Positions 1 through 9,806 are shown, counted from the first letter of the stretch. The stretch: DNA of 64,000 nt from Galeopsis tetrahit (GCA_963675135.1 OY776123.1:8558501-8622500), one strand, 5' to 3'. Numbers and translations are program-made. Notes: generated from the sequence alone by a model not told the origin.

Positions 1-70
1 GATTTATTCTAAGTCTTTTCTGCAATGTTACATTAAATGTTGTACTAAATGCTCTCACATTCAGGAACGA

Positions 71-185
71 TTCTAGAAGCTTCTACAATAGTCTGGAACC
101 TGGAAGATTCCAGAAGGTTGGAGAACGTGCTAGAAGACTTTGGAGCATTGTAGAACGACCTGGAAGATGGCAGAATGTTCTAGAA
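71..185 (+). promoter_or_regulatory. Heat-shock-element-like cluster in 5' LTR U3
   Basis: Three perfect three-unit heat-shock-element matches are visible: TTCTAGAAGCTTC at 71-83, GAAGATTCCAGAA at 103-115 and GAATGTTCTAGAA at 173-185. In addition, GAA recurs at an exact 10-bp step at 103, 113, 123, 133, 153, 163, 173 and 183, with GAG at 143. Heat-shock factors bind alternating GAA/TTC units spaced by 2 bp. The cluster lies 70-185 bp upstream of the TATA box, where an enhancer would act. Function is inferred from motif only; an alternative is a decayed 10-bp tandem repeat with no HSF role. Confidence 0.65.
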
Positions 186-255
186 ATATCATGGAGGTTG
201 AGGTCCTAAAAAATAGGATCTCATAATGGAAGGATCTAGAAGCTGTGTATTTCTC

Positions 256-263
256 TATAAATA
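256..263 (+). promoter_or_regulatory. TATA box of 5' LTR promoter
   Basis: TATAAATA sits in the LTR downstream of the GAA/TTC cluster. Transcription would be expected to start about 25-35 bp downstream, near 285-295, which would define the U3/R boundary. The start site itself is not visible in sequence. Confidence 0.8.
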
Positions 264-620
264 CCGCCAGAGCCTCTCATTTCAAAGTATGCACTATTCG
301 AGTAACCCCTCCTTGAGCGTTCAACCCTAGTTAGGAGTTATGGCCAGTAGTTGTGTCTTTTAACGTACGCCGAGGGATACCGCCTTCCAGTGTACTTAGT
401 TCTAGTCTTGAATCGAGTGAGAGTGAATCACAGATTAGATTAGTTATTTAGACAGTGTTTTTACACTTAAGTCTGTTTGCGGATTCAGGCACCTGCCTCG
501 ATTGTAGTTTCTGTTTGTGGAATGTTGAAGTAATTGCTGAGACATTTCACACGACACTTTTTGTATAACTTAGGAACTAAGTTACTTTTCGCCGTAAGGC
601 TTAGCATAGGTTTTGTTATT

Positions 621-626
621 AATAAA
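621..626 (+). terminator. Candidate polyadenylation signal (AATAAA) in 5' LTR
   Basis: A canonical AATAAA is followed by a GT-rich stretch (about 648-675), the usual layout of a polyadenylation region. In the 3' LTR copy (10511-10516) it would end the retrotransposon transcript. Plant poly(A) signals are loose, so this is a candidate only. Confidence 0.5.
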
Positions 627-812
627 ATCTATGTTAAAAATTATTCCATTGTGTTCGTATTGTGTTTTAGTGTTTTAGACTTCCGCTGTATACTGTGTTT
701 ACTTTTCACATTCTGTTAGAGTTAATGCTACACTAATTGTCACAACATTCAGTGTAACATTGTTCTGTTTTTTACTTAAACACTAGATACCTACCACACG
801 CACACTTTCAGT

Positions 813-825
813 TGGTATCAGAGCC
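813..825 (+). other. Primer binding site, initiator tRNA-Met
   Basis: TGGTATCAGAGCC begins two bases after the 5' LTR and is complementary to the 3' end of plant initiator tRNA-Met, which primes minus-strand DNA synthesis in most plant Copia elements. The untranslated leader then runs from 826 to the gag start. Confidence 0.95.
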
Positions 826-876
826 GATACCTGACGACACTAGGTTTAGATCCTTGCTTAAAGTGTGTTTTAGTTT

Positions 877-3800
877 ATGTTAGCAATGGAAACACATCAC
901 ATATCCACAGCACTTAGGCCACCCGTTTTAGATGGTTCAAATTATGCTTATTGGAAGCCTAAGATGCGTATGTACATCAAGTCAATTGATGAACGTGCTT
1001 GGAGGACTGTTCTTACAGGTTGGGACATACCAAAGAATCCAGCAGATGCCGATGGTGAAATCCAACTTAAGAGGGAAGTTGATTGGACAGCCGATGAGAT
1101 AACAACAGCAGGATATAATTCTAAAGCCTTAAATGCTATTTTTACTTCTGTTGATACCTCTATGTTTAAAATTATATCTAACTGTTCTACTTCTAAGGAT
1201 GCATGGGACAGGTTACAAGAGCATTGTGAAGGTTCCGATAGTGTTCGAAGGACAAAGCTTCGAATGTTGGGGACAAAGTTTGAGAATCTCCGAATGAGGG
1301 AAGATGAAACAATTTCATCCTACAATGAAAGGTTAAGTGAGATTATTAATGAATCACATTCTCTTGGTGACCCTATTTCTAATGTTAGAGTAGTACATAA
1401 GATATTAAGGTCTGTTCCTAAAAGATTTGATGCTAAAATTTGTGCTATTGAAGAGGCAAAAGATACTGATAAGTTGAGTCAAAATGAATTAGTGAGTATT
1501 CTTAGAACCTATGAAATAAACACTAATCAAACTGATGAAGCTAAAGATGATAAGAAAGTTGTTGTTTTTAAAGGAGAGACATCAAACAAATCTGAGATTC
1601 AGCCTATCATTACTGAGGTTGATTCGGATGAAGAATTGATTGATGAATGCTTTAGCAATCCTGACAACATTGCCCTTCTTACAAAGCATTTTAATAAATT
1701 TCTTAAGAAGTCTATGCATAAATCTAAAGGAAACATTCAGCCTAAGATCCAAATCAACACATCAACACCACAACCAGAAAGGAGGAAGAGTCAATTCACA
1801 CCAAGACCATCAAAGAGTGAAGGTAAACCAAGGTATGATCCTGAATTTAGAAAATCAGTTCAATGCAATGCATGTTCTGGTTATGGACACTATGCAAATG
1901 AGTGTGCCAATACCAGACTGAAGCAAAAACTGAATTTTAGTGCTACCTTGAGTGATGAATCTGATAATGATGATCTTGATGAGTTTAATGAAAATGAACA
2001 TGCTCATTTTACCAGAATTGATTATAATGATTCCTCAGATGATGATCTGGATGATACAGATTCTGATGTTGCACCTGATGTCTTCACATCTACAGTAACA
2101 TCAAAACAGAGTCACCTAGATTTGAACTGTTTTAATGGTTTTGTTGATGATGCAGGAAAAAGGATTGATGATGAGACATATCAGAAATTGTTAGATTATT
2201 GGAACTCTCAGAAACTCTCTCTAAATTCTCTGAATAAAGAGAATGAGGATCTGAAAGATACAATCACTAAGCTAGAAGTCTTACTTACCAGAAGAGATCT
2301 TGAAGTTTGTAAACTGAAGGAGAAATTGATCACCTCTACTTTAAGTTTCAAAAAGTTTTCCAAGAGTGCTTCTAAAGTGAATGATGCTATAGCTACTGGT
2401 AAATCTAATAATTATGGTTTAGGTTATGATGGTGAAACTGCTTCTATTTCTGAAAATTTTAGAAAACCTGTGAAATTTGTGAAGGCAAATGCTAGCACAT
2501 CTGGTGTAACATCTGCACAAACAGATTCTCACAAGTTTGAAAGGAATTATATTTGTCATTATTGCTTTAGATATGGTCATATTCGTCCCTTCTGCTTGAA
2601 AATGTTTAAGGATTTGAGAACTGAGTTTATGCCATCCAGAATGTCTTCACATCCTAGGAAACATTCTGTGAAATCTGCATGGAAATCAAAAGTTACCTGT
2701 AATGTTGTTCACACATCCTTGAAAGCATGTTTACCTGGTCTATGGTATTTTGATAGTGGTTGTTCTAGACATATGACAGGACATATAGATTACTTATCTG
2801 ATTATGTGACCTTGAATGGTGGTAATGTTACATATGGTGGTGGATCAAAAGGAAAGATAATAGGAAAAGGAACTTTGAATGTTAAAGGTTTTCCTAAGCT
2901 TAAAAATGTTTTGCATGTTGATGGCTTACTTGCTAATCTGATTAGTATTAGTCAACTTTGTGATGATAATTTGCATGTAAAATTTGACAAAGAGTCTTGC
3001 TATGTTCTTAATGAAGATGATGATTGTGTAATGACTGGTACTAGGTCTGCAGATAACTGTTATCTTATTGAAACTAATGTATACAATTTGTCAAAACATG
3101 ATGAGAATGTCTTATGGCACCAAAGATTAGGACATGTAAATTACAGGGCAATGAAGAAACTAATCACATCAGATGCAATCAAAGGAATACCTAAACTGAG
3201 CTTCCAGAATACCACTGTATGTGGATCATGCCAGAAAAGTAAACAGGTAAGAGTGCCGCATAGAATGCTGTCACATTGTTCTACACATCGATGTTTTGAA
3301 TTGTTGCACATGGATTTGATGGGTCCTATGGAAACTGAAAGCATTGGAGGTAAGAGATATTCCTTAGTTGTGGTAGATGATTTTTCTAGATATACTTGGA
3401 TTGAGTTTTTAAGAGATAAATCTGAAACATTTGCTGCTTTTAAAGTTCTTTATAAAAGGTTCAAAAATGTGTTTAACTTGAAAGTTGGCCGTATTAGAAC
3501 TGATCATGGTAGGGAGTTTGAGAATAGCATGTTTAATGATTTATGTGATAAGAAAGGTATCTTGCAAGAATATTCATCTCCTAAAACTCCACAACAAAAT
3601 GGAATTGTTGAAAGAAAGAATAGAACTTTACAAGAAATGGCAAGAGTCATGCTTTTATCCAAAAGTCTTTCTAAAAGATTTTGGGCTGAAGCATTGAATA
3701 CAGCATGTCATATTATTAATAGAGTTTATATTCGATCTGGTACTAATCAAACACCTTATGAGATTCTGAATGTTAGAAAACCAAGTGTGAAATATTTTCA

Positions 3801-4959
3801 TGTATTTGGTTGTGTGTGTTATATTCTGAATGATAGGGATCAACTTCACAAGTTTGATTCTAAAAGTGATAAAGGTTTCTTTTTAGGCTATTCTAGAAAT
3901 AGTAAAGCTTATAGAGTTTATAACCTTAGGACTAACACTGTTCAAGAATCTGTTAATGTTGTGTTTGATGATGATAAAGGTCTTACAGATGATAAAGATG
4001 AAGAAGATGTGTCACAAGTCACTGATAATCCTGAGAATACACTGAAGTCTGATAATGCTGCACCAAATGCTAACACATCTGGAGCAACATCTACAGAACA
4101 GTCAGCTGTAATTCCACAGAACGATCAGTATGTTCCCAAAACGAATCCTTCTTCAAGAATGGGGAAAAGTCATCCTTCTGACCAGATCATAGGCGATGCT
4201 ACAGTTGGAGTGCAAACAAGAGGAAGAATAAGATCGAATAAGGTAGATGTGGTAAGAACAATATGCATGTCTTCTATTTGCAATGTTGTGAATGCTGAGT
4301 GTTACTATTTTGAAATTGAACCTAAAAATGTAAATGAAGCATTAACTGATGAAAATTGGATAAATGCTATGCATGAGGAACTTAATCAGTTTGAAAGAAA
4401 TGAAGTTTGGTCACTTGTTCCAAGACCTAGTCATACTAATGTCATTGGAACAAAGTGGATTTATAAGAATAAAACTGATGAGTCTGGAAACATTGTTAGG
4501 AACAAAGCTAGGTTAGTTGCACAAGGTTACACCCAAGTTGAAGGTGTTGATTTTGATGAAACTTTTGCACCCGTTGCTAGGATAGAATCTATTAGATTAT
4601 TACTAGCAATTGCATGTTTTATTGATATTAAACTACATCAAATGGATGTAAAAGCTGCATTTTTAAATGGCATATTGAATGAAGAAGCATATGTTGAACA
4701 GCCTAAAGGTTTTGAAGATCCACAATACCCGGATCATGTGTACAAACTAAAGAAAGCATTGTATGGTCTAAAACAAGCTCCTAGAGCATGGTATGGTAGG
4801 CTTACGGACTTTCTTTTAGAGTATGGATTTATTAGAGGAGAATCCGATAGGACTTTGTTTATTAAGAACACTGGAGAAGATTTACTTATTGCTCAAATAT
4901 ATGTTGATGACATTGTGTTTGGTTCAACCTGTGATAAAAATGCTGAACAGATTTGTTGA
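877..4959 (+). pseudogene. gag-pol: gag-pol polyprotein, N-terminal part (gag, protease, integrase, most of RT); ends at a frameshift
   Basis: This single frame encodes 1360 residues. Gag comes first, with a CX2CX4HX4C zinc knuckle at C330-C343, an acidic and coiled-coil-prone region, and a second CX2CX4HX4C knuckle at C560-C573. The aspartic protease active site is DSG at 626-628. The integrase zinc-binding part has H748, H753, C782 and C785, and its catalytic triad is D813, D876 and E912 with 35 residues between the last two. Reverse transcriptase spans about 1177-1360, with an early catalytic Asp at 1257 and YVDD at 1342-1345. The frame then closes at TGA 4957-4959, in mid-RT, while homology continues in the next frame. 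The switch lies at or near a run of five A at 4936-4940, as if one base had been gained. The start at 877 is the first ATG; the ATG at 886 has a better plant context (A at -3, G at +4). Confidence 0.93.
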
Positions 4960-5539
4960 AGCAATGACAGCCACATTTGAGATGAGTATGGTTGGAGACT
5001 TGAATTATTTTTTAGGTCTTCAAATCAAACAATGTAAGGATGGTATTTTCTTCTCTCAAGGTAAGTATGCTAAAAACTTAGTCAAACGGTTTGGTCTTGA
5101 AAGCTCAAAAGTAATGAAAACACCTATGGGTTCTACTTTGAAACTTTGCAAAGACAATGGTGGAAAGAATGTTGATCCAACATTGTATAGATCCATGATA
5201 GGTAGTTTACTTTATCTAACCTCTAGTAGACCTGACATTATGTATAGTGTGTGTGTTTGTGCTAGGTACCAAGCTAATCCAAAGGAATCTCACCTGAATG
5301 CAGTGAAAAGAATAATCAGATATGTTTCAGGTACAAGTGAACTAGGGATATGGTACACTAAGGACACCAACAACACATTGATTGGATACAGTGATGCGGA
5401 TTGGGCTGGAGATATAGATGACAGAAAGAGTACGAGTGGAGGATGTTTCTACATGGGGAACAATCTTGTGTCTTGGCATAGCAAGAAACAAAATTGTGTT
5501 TCTCAATCCACTGCCGAATCTGAATACATAGCCGCATGA
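4940..5539 (+). pseudogene. gag-pol: gag-pol continuation: RT C-terminus and most of RNase H, other frame, ending at an in-frame TGA
   Basis: The frame downstream of the A run continues the copia reverse transcriptase (FEMSMVG and YFLGLQIKQ motifs) and then the RNase H domain, including SDADWAGD with its acidic residues, RKSTSGG, and STAESEY near the end. TGA at 5537-5539 interrupts RNase H directly after the conserved TAESEYIAA segment. The same frame stays open on the other side with matching RNase H sequence, so the stop is a nonsense change and not the true end. No separate start codon is expected here; this is one piece of the broken polyprotein. Confidence 0.9.
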
Positions 5540-5842
5540 AGTTGTTGCACACAGCTATTGTGGTTAAGTAAGATGTTTCATGACTATGGAATTGAAAACA
5601 ATATCCTCACAATTTTCTGTGATAACACAAGTGCTATTAACATATCTAAAAATCCGGTACAACACTCACTCACTAAGCACATTAGCATTAGACATCATTT
5701 TATGAGAGATTTAGTGGAGAAGAACATAGTTAAGTTGGAATATGTGCCTACTGAAAATCAAAATGCTGATATATTTACTAAGGCTCTTGACCATGAGAGA
5801 TTCTCATTTTTGAGGAAATCTCTTGGTATGTGTAATATCTGA
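5540..5842 (+). pseudogene. gag-pol: gag-pol C-terminal piece: end of RNase H
   Basis: This piece is in the same frame as the preceding one and separated from it only by the TGA at 5537-5539. It holds the last conserved RNase H motifs of copia elements: CDNTSAI with its catalytic-type Asp, TKHISIRHHF, and the closing NADIFTKAL block. Translation ends at TGA 5840-5842, the normal place for pol to end in this family. The first ATG inside it (5558) is not a real start. Confidence 0.88.
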
Positions 5843-6073
5843 ATAATTCTTGAGAGGATGTTGTCACAAATGCGGTAGCATTTGGGACAACAGCCTAAGG
5901 TGGTATAGTTATTATAGATTTGATTTATTTCTTATTTTCGTTGAATAATTCCTTTGTAAAATATTCTTGAATCTGAAATTTGTTTGTGCAAAAATAGGCA
6001 TGTACTACACCTCTCAAAAGCTTGAAAAAATTGAGAATGTTACAGCATACTAAAAGATGTACCAATTCACTGA

Positions 6074-6197
6074 GTAACTATGGAGCACGGAGTTCGCTAC
6101 TACGATGCCTTCTTTTCAAAAGGTGAATTTGGTAAAAACATCAAGAGGTTCGTAATCCATTAAGTAAGTATGGGGCACGGAGTTCGCTACTACGATG
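6074..6197 (+). repeat. 34-bp imperfect direct repeat, two copies 90 bp apart
   Basis: Copies at 6074-6107 and 6164-6197 differ at two bases and share the block GCACGGAGTTCGCTACTACG. They lie just downstream of pol. They do not match the satellite or the LTR. The function is unknown. Confidence 0.85.
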
Positions 6198-6657
6198 TAC
6201 TCTACAGGAACAATGGATCAATACGAATTAGATGCTGTAGCACAAAAAGAAGAAAAGCAATGAAAAGAAAAAAATGCTGAAAAATTGGCTACATTGGATA
6301 GGTAAAACCTGTGAAAAACCAATGTTGAGGTGTATGTCAAATCCTTGAGCACAACATTACATGATTTAATTATATTTTTATAAGTTGTAATTATTTAATT
6401 AATTGTGGGAATTTATTTTATTTATTTATAATTATACTAACCACATTCCTTTTATTATTTCAGATTATACACATTTTTAATTTTAATTAATTCTAGAATA
6501 TTCTTAATTTAATTAATTTATTAATTAAGATTTTACCCCACTAACTCACCCATGATTTACTTGTGGCTGAATTTGTGGAGCATTATCCATTCAATCTAGA
6601 ATTTTCTTTAAGTCAAGCCTTAATCACACGTACATTATTCCAACTACTAAGCTCTCT

Positions 6658-6667
6658 CTATATAAAT
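6658..6667 (+). promoter_or_regulatory. Candidate internal TATA box upstream of the extra ORF
   Basis: CTATATAAATAC-type sequence spans this site, 127 bp before the ATG at 6794, preceded by a CT-rich run. It is a strong plant TATA match in a place where an LTR retrotransposon does not normally need one. Whether it is used is unknown. Confidence 0.45.
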
Positions 6668-6793
6668 ACTCCCATTTCATGTTTTTCTAAGCTTCGTAAT
6701 TAATTGAGTAAGTTGAGTATTGTTTTTGCAGATTTATTATAAGCTATTGTGTGTCTCGATTTTTGTGTTGAGCTTTTCAGATTCTTGAGTTAA

Positions 6794-7435
6794 ATGGCTG
6801 GCAAAAGAGAAACAAACCCACACAATTCAAACTCACTGAACTCAGACTCACAACCGTCATCTTCATCCCTCTCTAATCTGCATACCTTAGCTTCCATGGC
6901 TGCTTCACATGAGAACTCACCCCCAACTGCCGCAACCGTCACACCCATTCCAGCTACTCCAACAACCATCCACATACCAAACCAAGCCACACTCTCCGAG
7001 CTTAACCAGGCGGTTGAGAATCTTTCTCAATCGATGAGATCATCCACTCCACCCATCCTCACGATCGGTGATATGTCTATTGACATCTCTCACTACTTGC
7101 GCACCCAAGAAGTGATCACCACTGCACCCTCTTCATCCACAGCCGAAAAACCCCAAATTCCAAGCCCTAACACTGAAACAGAGGCCCCGACTGCCTCTAT
7201 GGGGAAGTCTGAGAAGGAGATTGAAGAATCCCCTGTTGCTGAGTCAAAGGAGCCGTCGAATGCGGAGACATCCGACAGTGAGGACGCTCACATGGAGGAT
7301 GCTGAAGAAAGTGAAAATTCCGGCAAAACTGACTCTGATGTTTTGAAATCAGACTCTGAACCAATTCCTTTCAAGAGGAATGTTGAGAAAGGGAAGAGAA
7401 AGAGGAGCCCAGTGCCAAGGAGAAGATCAAACTGA
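6794..7435 (+). pseudogene. Extra 3' ORF ('envelope-like'), N-terminal part up to an in-frame TGA
   Basis: This frame starts at ATG 6794 and encodes 213 residues: a Ser/Thr/Pro-rich, then acidic Ser-rich low-complexity region, ending in a strongly basic stretch (about residues 193-213, with GKRKR and PRRR) that resembles a nuclear localisation signal. No signal peptide or membrane segment is visible. TGA at 7433-7435 ends it, but the same frame continues open from 7436 to 9124, with the same acidic, lysine-rich composition, so this is probably one protein of about 776 codons broken by a nonsense change. Sirevirus elements often carry such an ORF after pol; it is called envelope-like by position only. 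Confidence 0.72.
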
Positions 7436-9124
7436 GTTTTCACTCGAATTGATTATTCTGACTCTTTGAGGAAGAAGAAGAAGCTAGGTGGTGATGTTGC
7501 TGAACCAATTCAGGTATTTTCTGAATCTGATGAAGAAGTGGTGATTGAGAAGCCAACTAAGAAGAAAGGTGAGCCTAAGGGGAAGGGAAAGGCAAAGATG
7601 GATGCTGCTCCAACAATCACTGAAGAACCAGAACCAGATTCTGATTCTGAAATGGAGGTTTGTCTCAGGGACATGCAGCAAGCCCTGAAGAAGAATGCTG
7701 CATCACATGCTGAATCCAGTGCTCTAGCACCTGAACCAGATGATGGAGGTGATTCAAGCAGTGCAGCTTCAGACAAAAGCTCTGAAAAGGAAGGGGAATC
7801 AAGCAGCTCTGAAGAGGTGAAAGAACCAAGCTCAAAGGACACTACTTCTGAGGAAGGTAATTCTGAAACTGAAGTAGAATCTGATATTGATGGATTGATT
7901 GATAAGATAACTAGATTATCTAGGAGGAAATTGTTGATGGAAAAGAGGATTAATATTTCTGATTTTGAGAATAAGAATTTGATTCAATTCTTAGAGGATA
8001 GAAAGTTGATGAAAGCTCTGAACTTGAGTGATTCTTTTGTTTCTGATTGGGTGTATGAATTTTATGCATGCTTGAGGAAGAGTAATGGTAGGAGAAGTTC
8101 CCGTTGGTATGGAAATATACAGTTTAGGGGGAGTATAGTTCCATTTACACCAGAATTGATCAATGATTTCTTAGGCATAGAACCAGTACTTGATGATGAT
8201 GAACCTGATTTGGATGTTGTTACTGCTTCTATGACTGGTGGTTTGTTGACTAGATGGAGAAATGGAATGTTGGCCAAAGACCTTACTTCTCTTTATTCTG
8301 TGCTGCACAAATTGATTGTTTATAATTGGATACCTTCCACCAACTCTACCAAAGTGACAAAGGATCAAGCAATCTTGCTTTATAGGATAGTGGTTTTGAG
8401 GAAGTTTAACTTGGGATTGACTATTTTCCACCACATGATGAAATTTAGTGGTGATATTTCTGATAAAGGCAACCTTCCATACCCTGTGCTTATCTGCTCT
8501 TATCTGAAGATACATGGTTTTAGCCCTAAGAAGACTGAAGTTCTTAGAGGTAAGGTTCCTTTATACACCATTTCACCTGCTCTGCTCATTGGTGAAAGAG
8601 TGAAAGATCTGCCCTTGCACAATCCTGAAAGTTCTTCTCAAAGACCAGCTCCTACTCAACCTCAACCCCAACCTCAACCAGCACAGAGACCTGAACAGAA
8701 CACAGCTGCACCTAATGCTGCATCAGATGCTGAGAACATTGGTGGTAACACTGACACCACTTTTTCAGTTCCCAGATCTTTTATATTATTGCATTTACAG
8801 CACTTACAGGACCAGATTGATGAGCTCCAGTTCATCAAAGACAAGTGGACCAGGCTACTTTCCACTTCAACAGGGGGAGTACCACCTTCCACTTCAGCAA
8901 GAGCTTCTGGAGTAGTGATTGAAGAACTGAATCCTGAAGAAGCTGGAAGTGTACCTGATGCTGCTGCTGCTACAGAGAATGGAGGAACTGCTGCTGCTAA
9001 CCATGTTGTTGCACTCTTTGCATCAACTTGTTTCATTGAGGAACCAGAGGAGGCTGACAAAGACAAGTTTGCAGATGCTGCTGAAGATGATGAGGAAATG
9101 GATACCCTCTATGGTGATATCTAG
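7436..9124 (+). pseudogene. Extra 3' ORF, C-terminal part with plant-transposon-protein-like domain
   Basis: The frame continues that of 6794 after the TGA; there is no ATG near its beginning, and a TTG at 7466 is not a credible plant start. It opens with acidic and Lys-rich low-complexity sequence. A folded domain of about 245 residues follows (about 7890-8620; residues 365-609 counted from 6794), with a predicted-helical, tryptophan-containing pattern (SDWVYEFYACL, RSSRWYGNIQFRG, FTPELINDFLGI). It resembles the 'putative plant transposon protein' domain found in retroelement proteins, as far as I recall that family. A Pro/Gln repeat (about 8640-8690), a likely coiled coil (LQHLQDQIDELQ, about 8793-8830) and an acidic tail complete it. 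No membrane-fusion features are evident, and the molecular role is unknown. Confidence 0.75.
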
Positions 9125-9151
9125 AACAGATGATACAAGACAGGGGGAGTA
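8126..9151 (+). repeat. Three copies of a polypurine-tract-like motif
   Basis: The 10-mer AGGGGGAGTA occurs at 8126-8135, 8872-8881 and 9142-9151, resembling the polypurine tract beside the 3' LTR (GGGGGAGATT from 9818). The first two lie inside the extra ORF and the third just after it. Extra polypurine-tract copies upstream of the 3' LTR are a described trait of Sireviruses. They could prime extra plus-strand starts, but that is not shown. Confidence 0.6.
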
Positions 9152-9806
9152 CTGAAGTACAGATGGCACATGTGCAGGACCTTGATGCTGCTGCTATTGT
9201 TATAGCAATTCATGCCATTTTCAGTCCTACTTTTGTTTTTGTTAATTCTGTTATGTTTAAGTTAAATTCTGTTTATTCTGATACAATATTTATTATTTCT
9301 AGTTGATAGGATGTTTATATTTATCTTGCTTAAATTAGTTTGCATTGATGATATTTGATTACTGCTTATTGCTTAATTTGTTTTCTTATCATTAATTGCT
9401 TACTGCATGATAAATATGTCTTGTTTAGTTTAGATTTTTTTCTTAGTTTCTGCTCTGATTATATTGTTTAGTCCTTGTTTGTTTTTGTTTGTTTATGAGT
9501 CAGACATAAGTCTTAGAACTAATCTGGTATATACCCTTATATGCTCTGATTTAATCTTTGATTTTTGTAAAGTTATATGTGTTTGTAAACAAGTGTACTG
9601 TTTATACTTGTTTTGTTTTTGAATAAGATTATTTTGATCTTATGGCACGGATCTTAGTAAAATTATTCTTGATCTTCTTTTGATTTGATCCAACGGTTAC
9701 AACAGGTATTGTCTTGACTAGTATTTAGCTTTGATGTTCAACATACCTAAATACATAATACTGAGTATGTAGAGAAATATATGTGCATCAGGTGTGTTGT
9801 AGTCGA
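9125..9806 (+). other. 3' untranslated region of the retrotransposon
   Basis: This T-rich stretch has no supported coding frame. It contains one polypurine-tract-like motif (9142-9151) and a small inverted repeat with 7-bp arms (9623-9629 and 9637-9643). It leads to the polypurine tract and 3' LTR. Confidence 0.75.

Larger units (their letters stand above)
1..810 (+). repeat. 5' LTR (first ~64 bases outside the window)
   Basis: Positions 1-810 match 9891-10700 with no gaps and only three substitutions (446 A versus 10336 C, 690 A versus 10580 G, 796 A versus 10686 C). The LTR ends in CA at 809-810, two bases before the primer binding site. U3 holds a GAA/TTC-rich block (71-185) and a TATA box (256-263). 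An AATAAA at 621-626 is a candidate polyadenylation signal. A short open frame of 61 codons inside the LTR occurs identically placed in both LTRs and is not a gene. Confidence 0.95.
5843..6793 (+). other. Internal non-coding spacer between pol and the extra ORF
   Basis: No coding frame is supported here. The first half contains a 34-bp imperfect direct repeat (6074-6107 and 6164-6197). The second half (about 6350-6560) is very AT-rich. A TATA box follows at 6658-6667. AG-ended pyrimidine tracts resembling plant 3' splice sites end at 6463, 6731 and 6780, and GTAAGT donor-like sites occur at 6164 and 6708. The layout could provide a separate promoter or spliced message for the ORF at 6794, but that is inference. 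Confidence 0.7.

Noticed and set aside
534..719. 61-codon frame in the 5' LTR (and its twin at 10424-10609)
   Set aside because: It lies wholly in LTR sequence with no recognisable protein features; it is duplicated only because the LTR is.
4936..4959. Programmed ribosomal frameshift in pol
   Set aside because: The site is in mid-RT, where copia elements have one continuous frame, and an A run is prone to indels. A mutation or sequencing error is simpler.
7466..7468. Independent gene starting at TTG 7466
   Set aside because: The frame is that of the ORF starting at 6794, interrupted only by TGA 7433-7435. TTG is not a normal plant start and no promoter separates the parts.
7484..9066. Reverse-strand frames opposite the extra ORF (65-130 codons)
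   Set aside because: They are shadows of the forward frame, with serine-rich sequence mirroring the acidic repeats of the real strand.
6794..9124. True viral envelope glycoprotein
   Set aside because: No signal peptide, no clear membrane anchor, no cysteine pattern or fusion segment; the content is low-complexity, basic and acidic, with a coiled coil.
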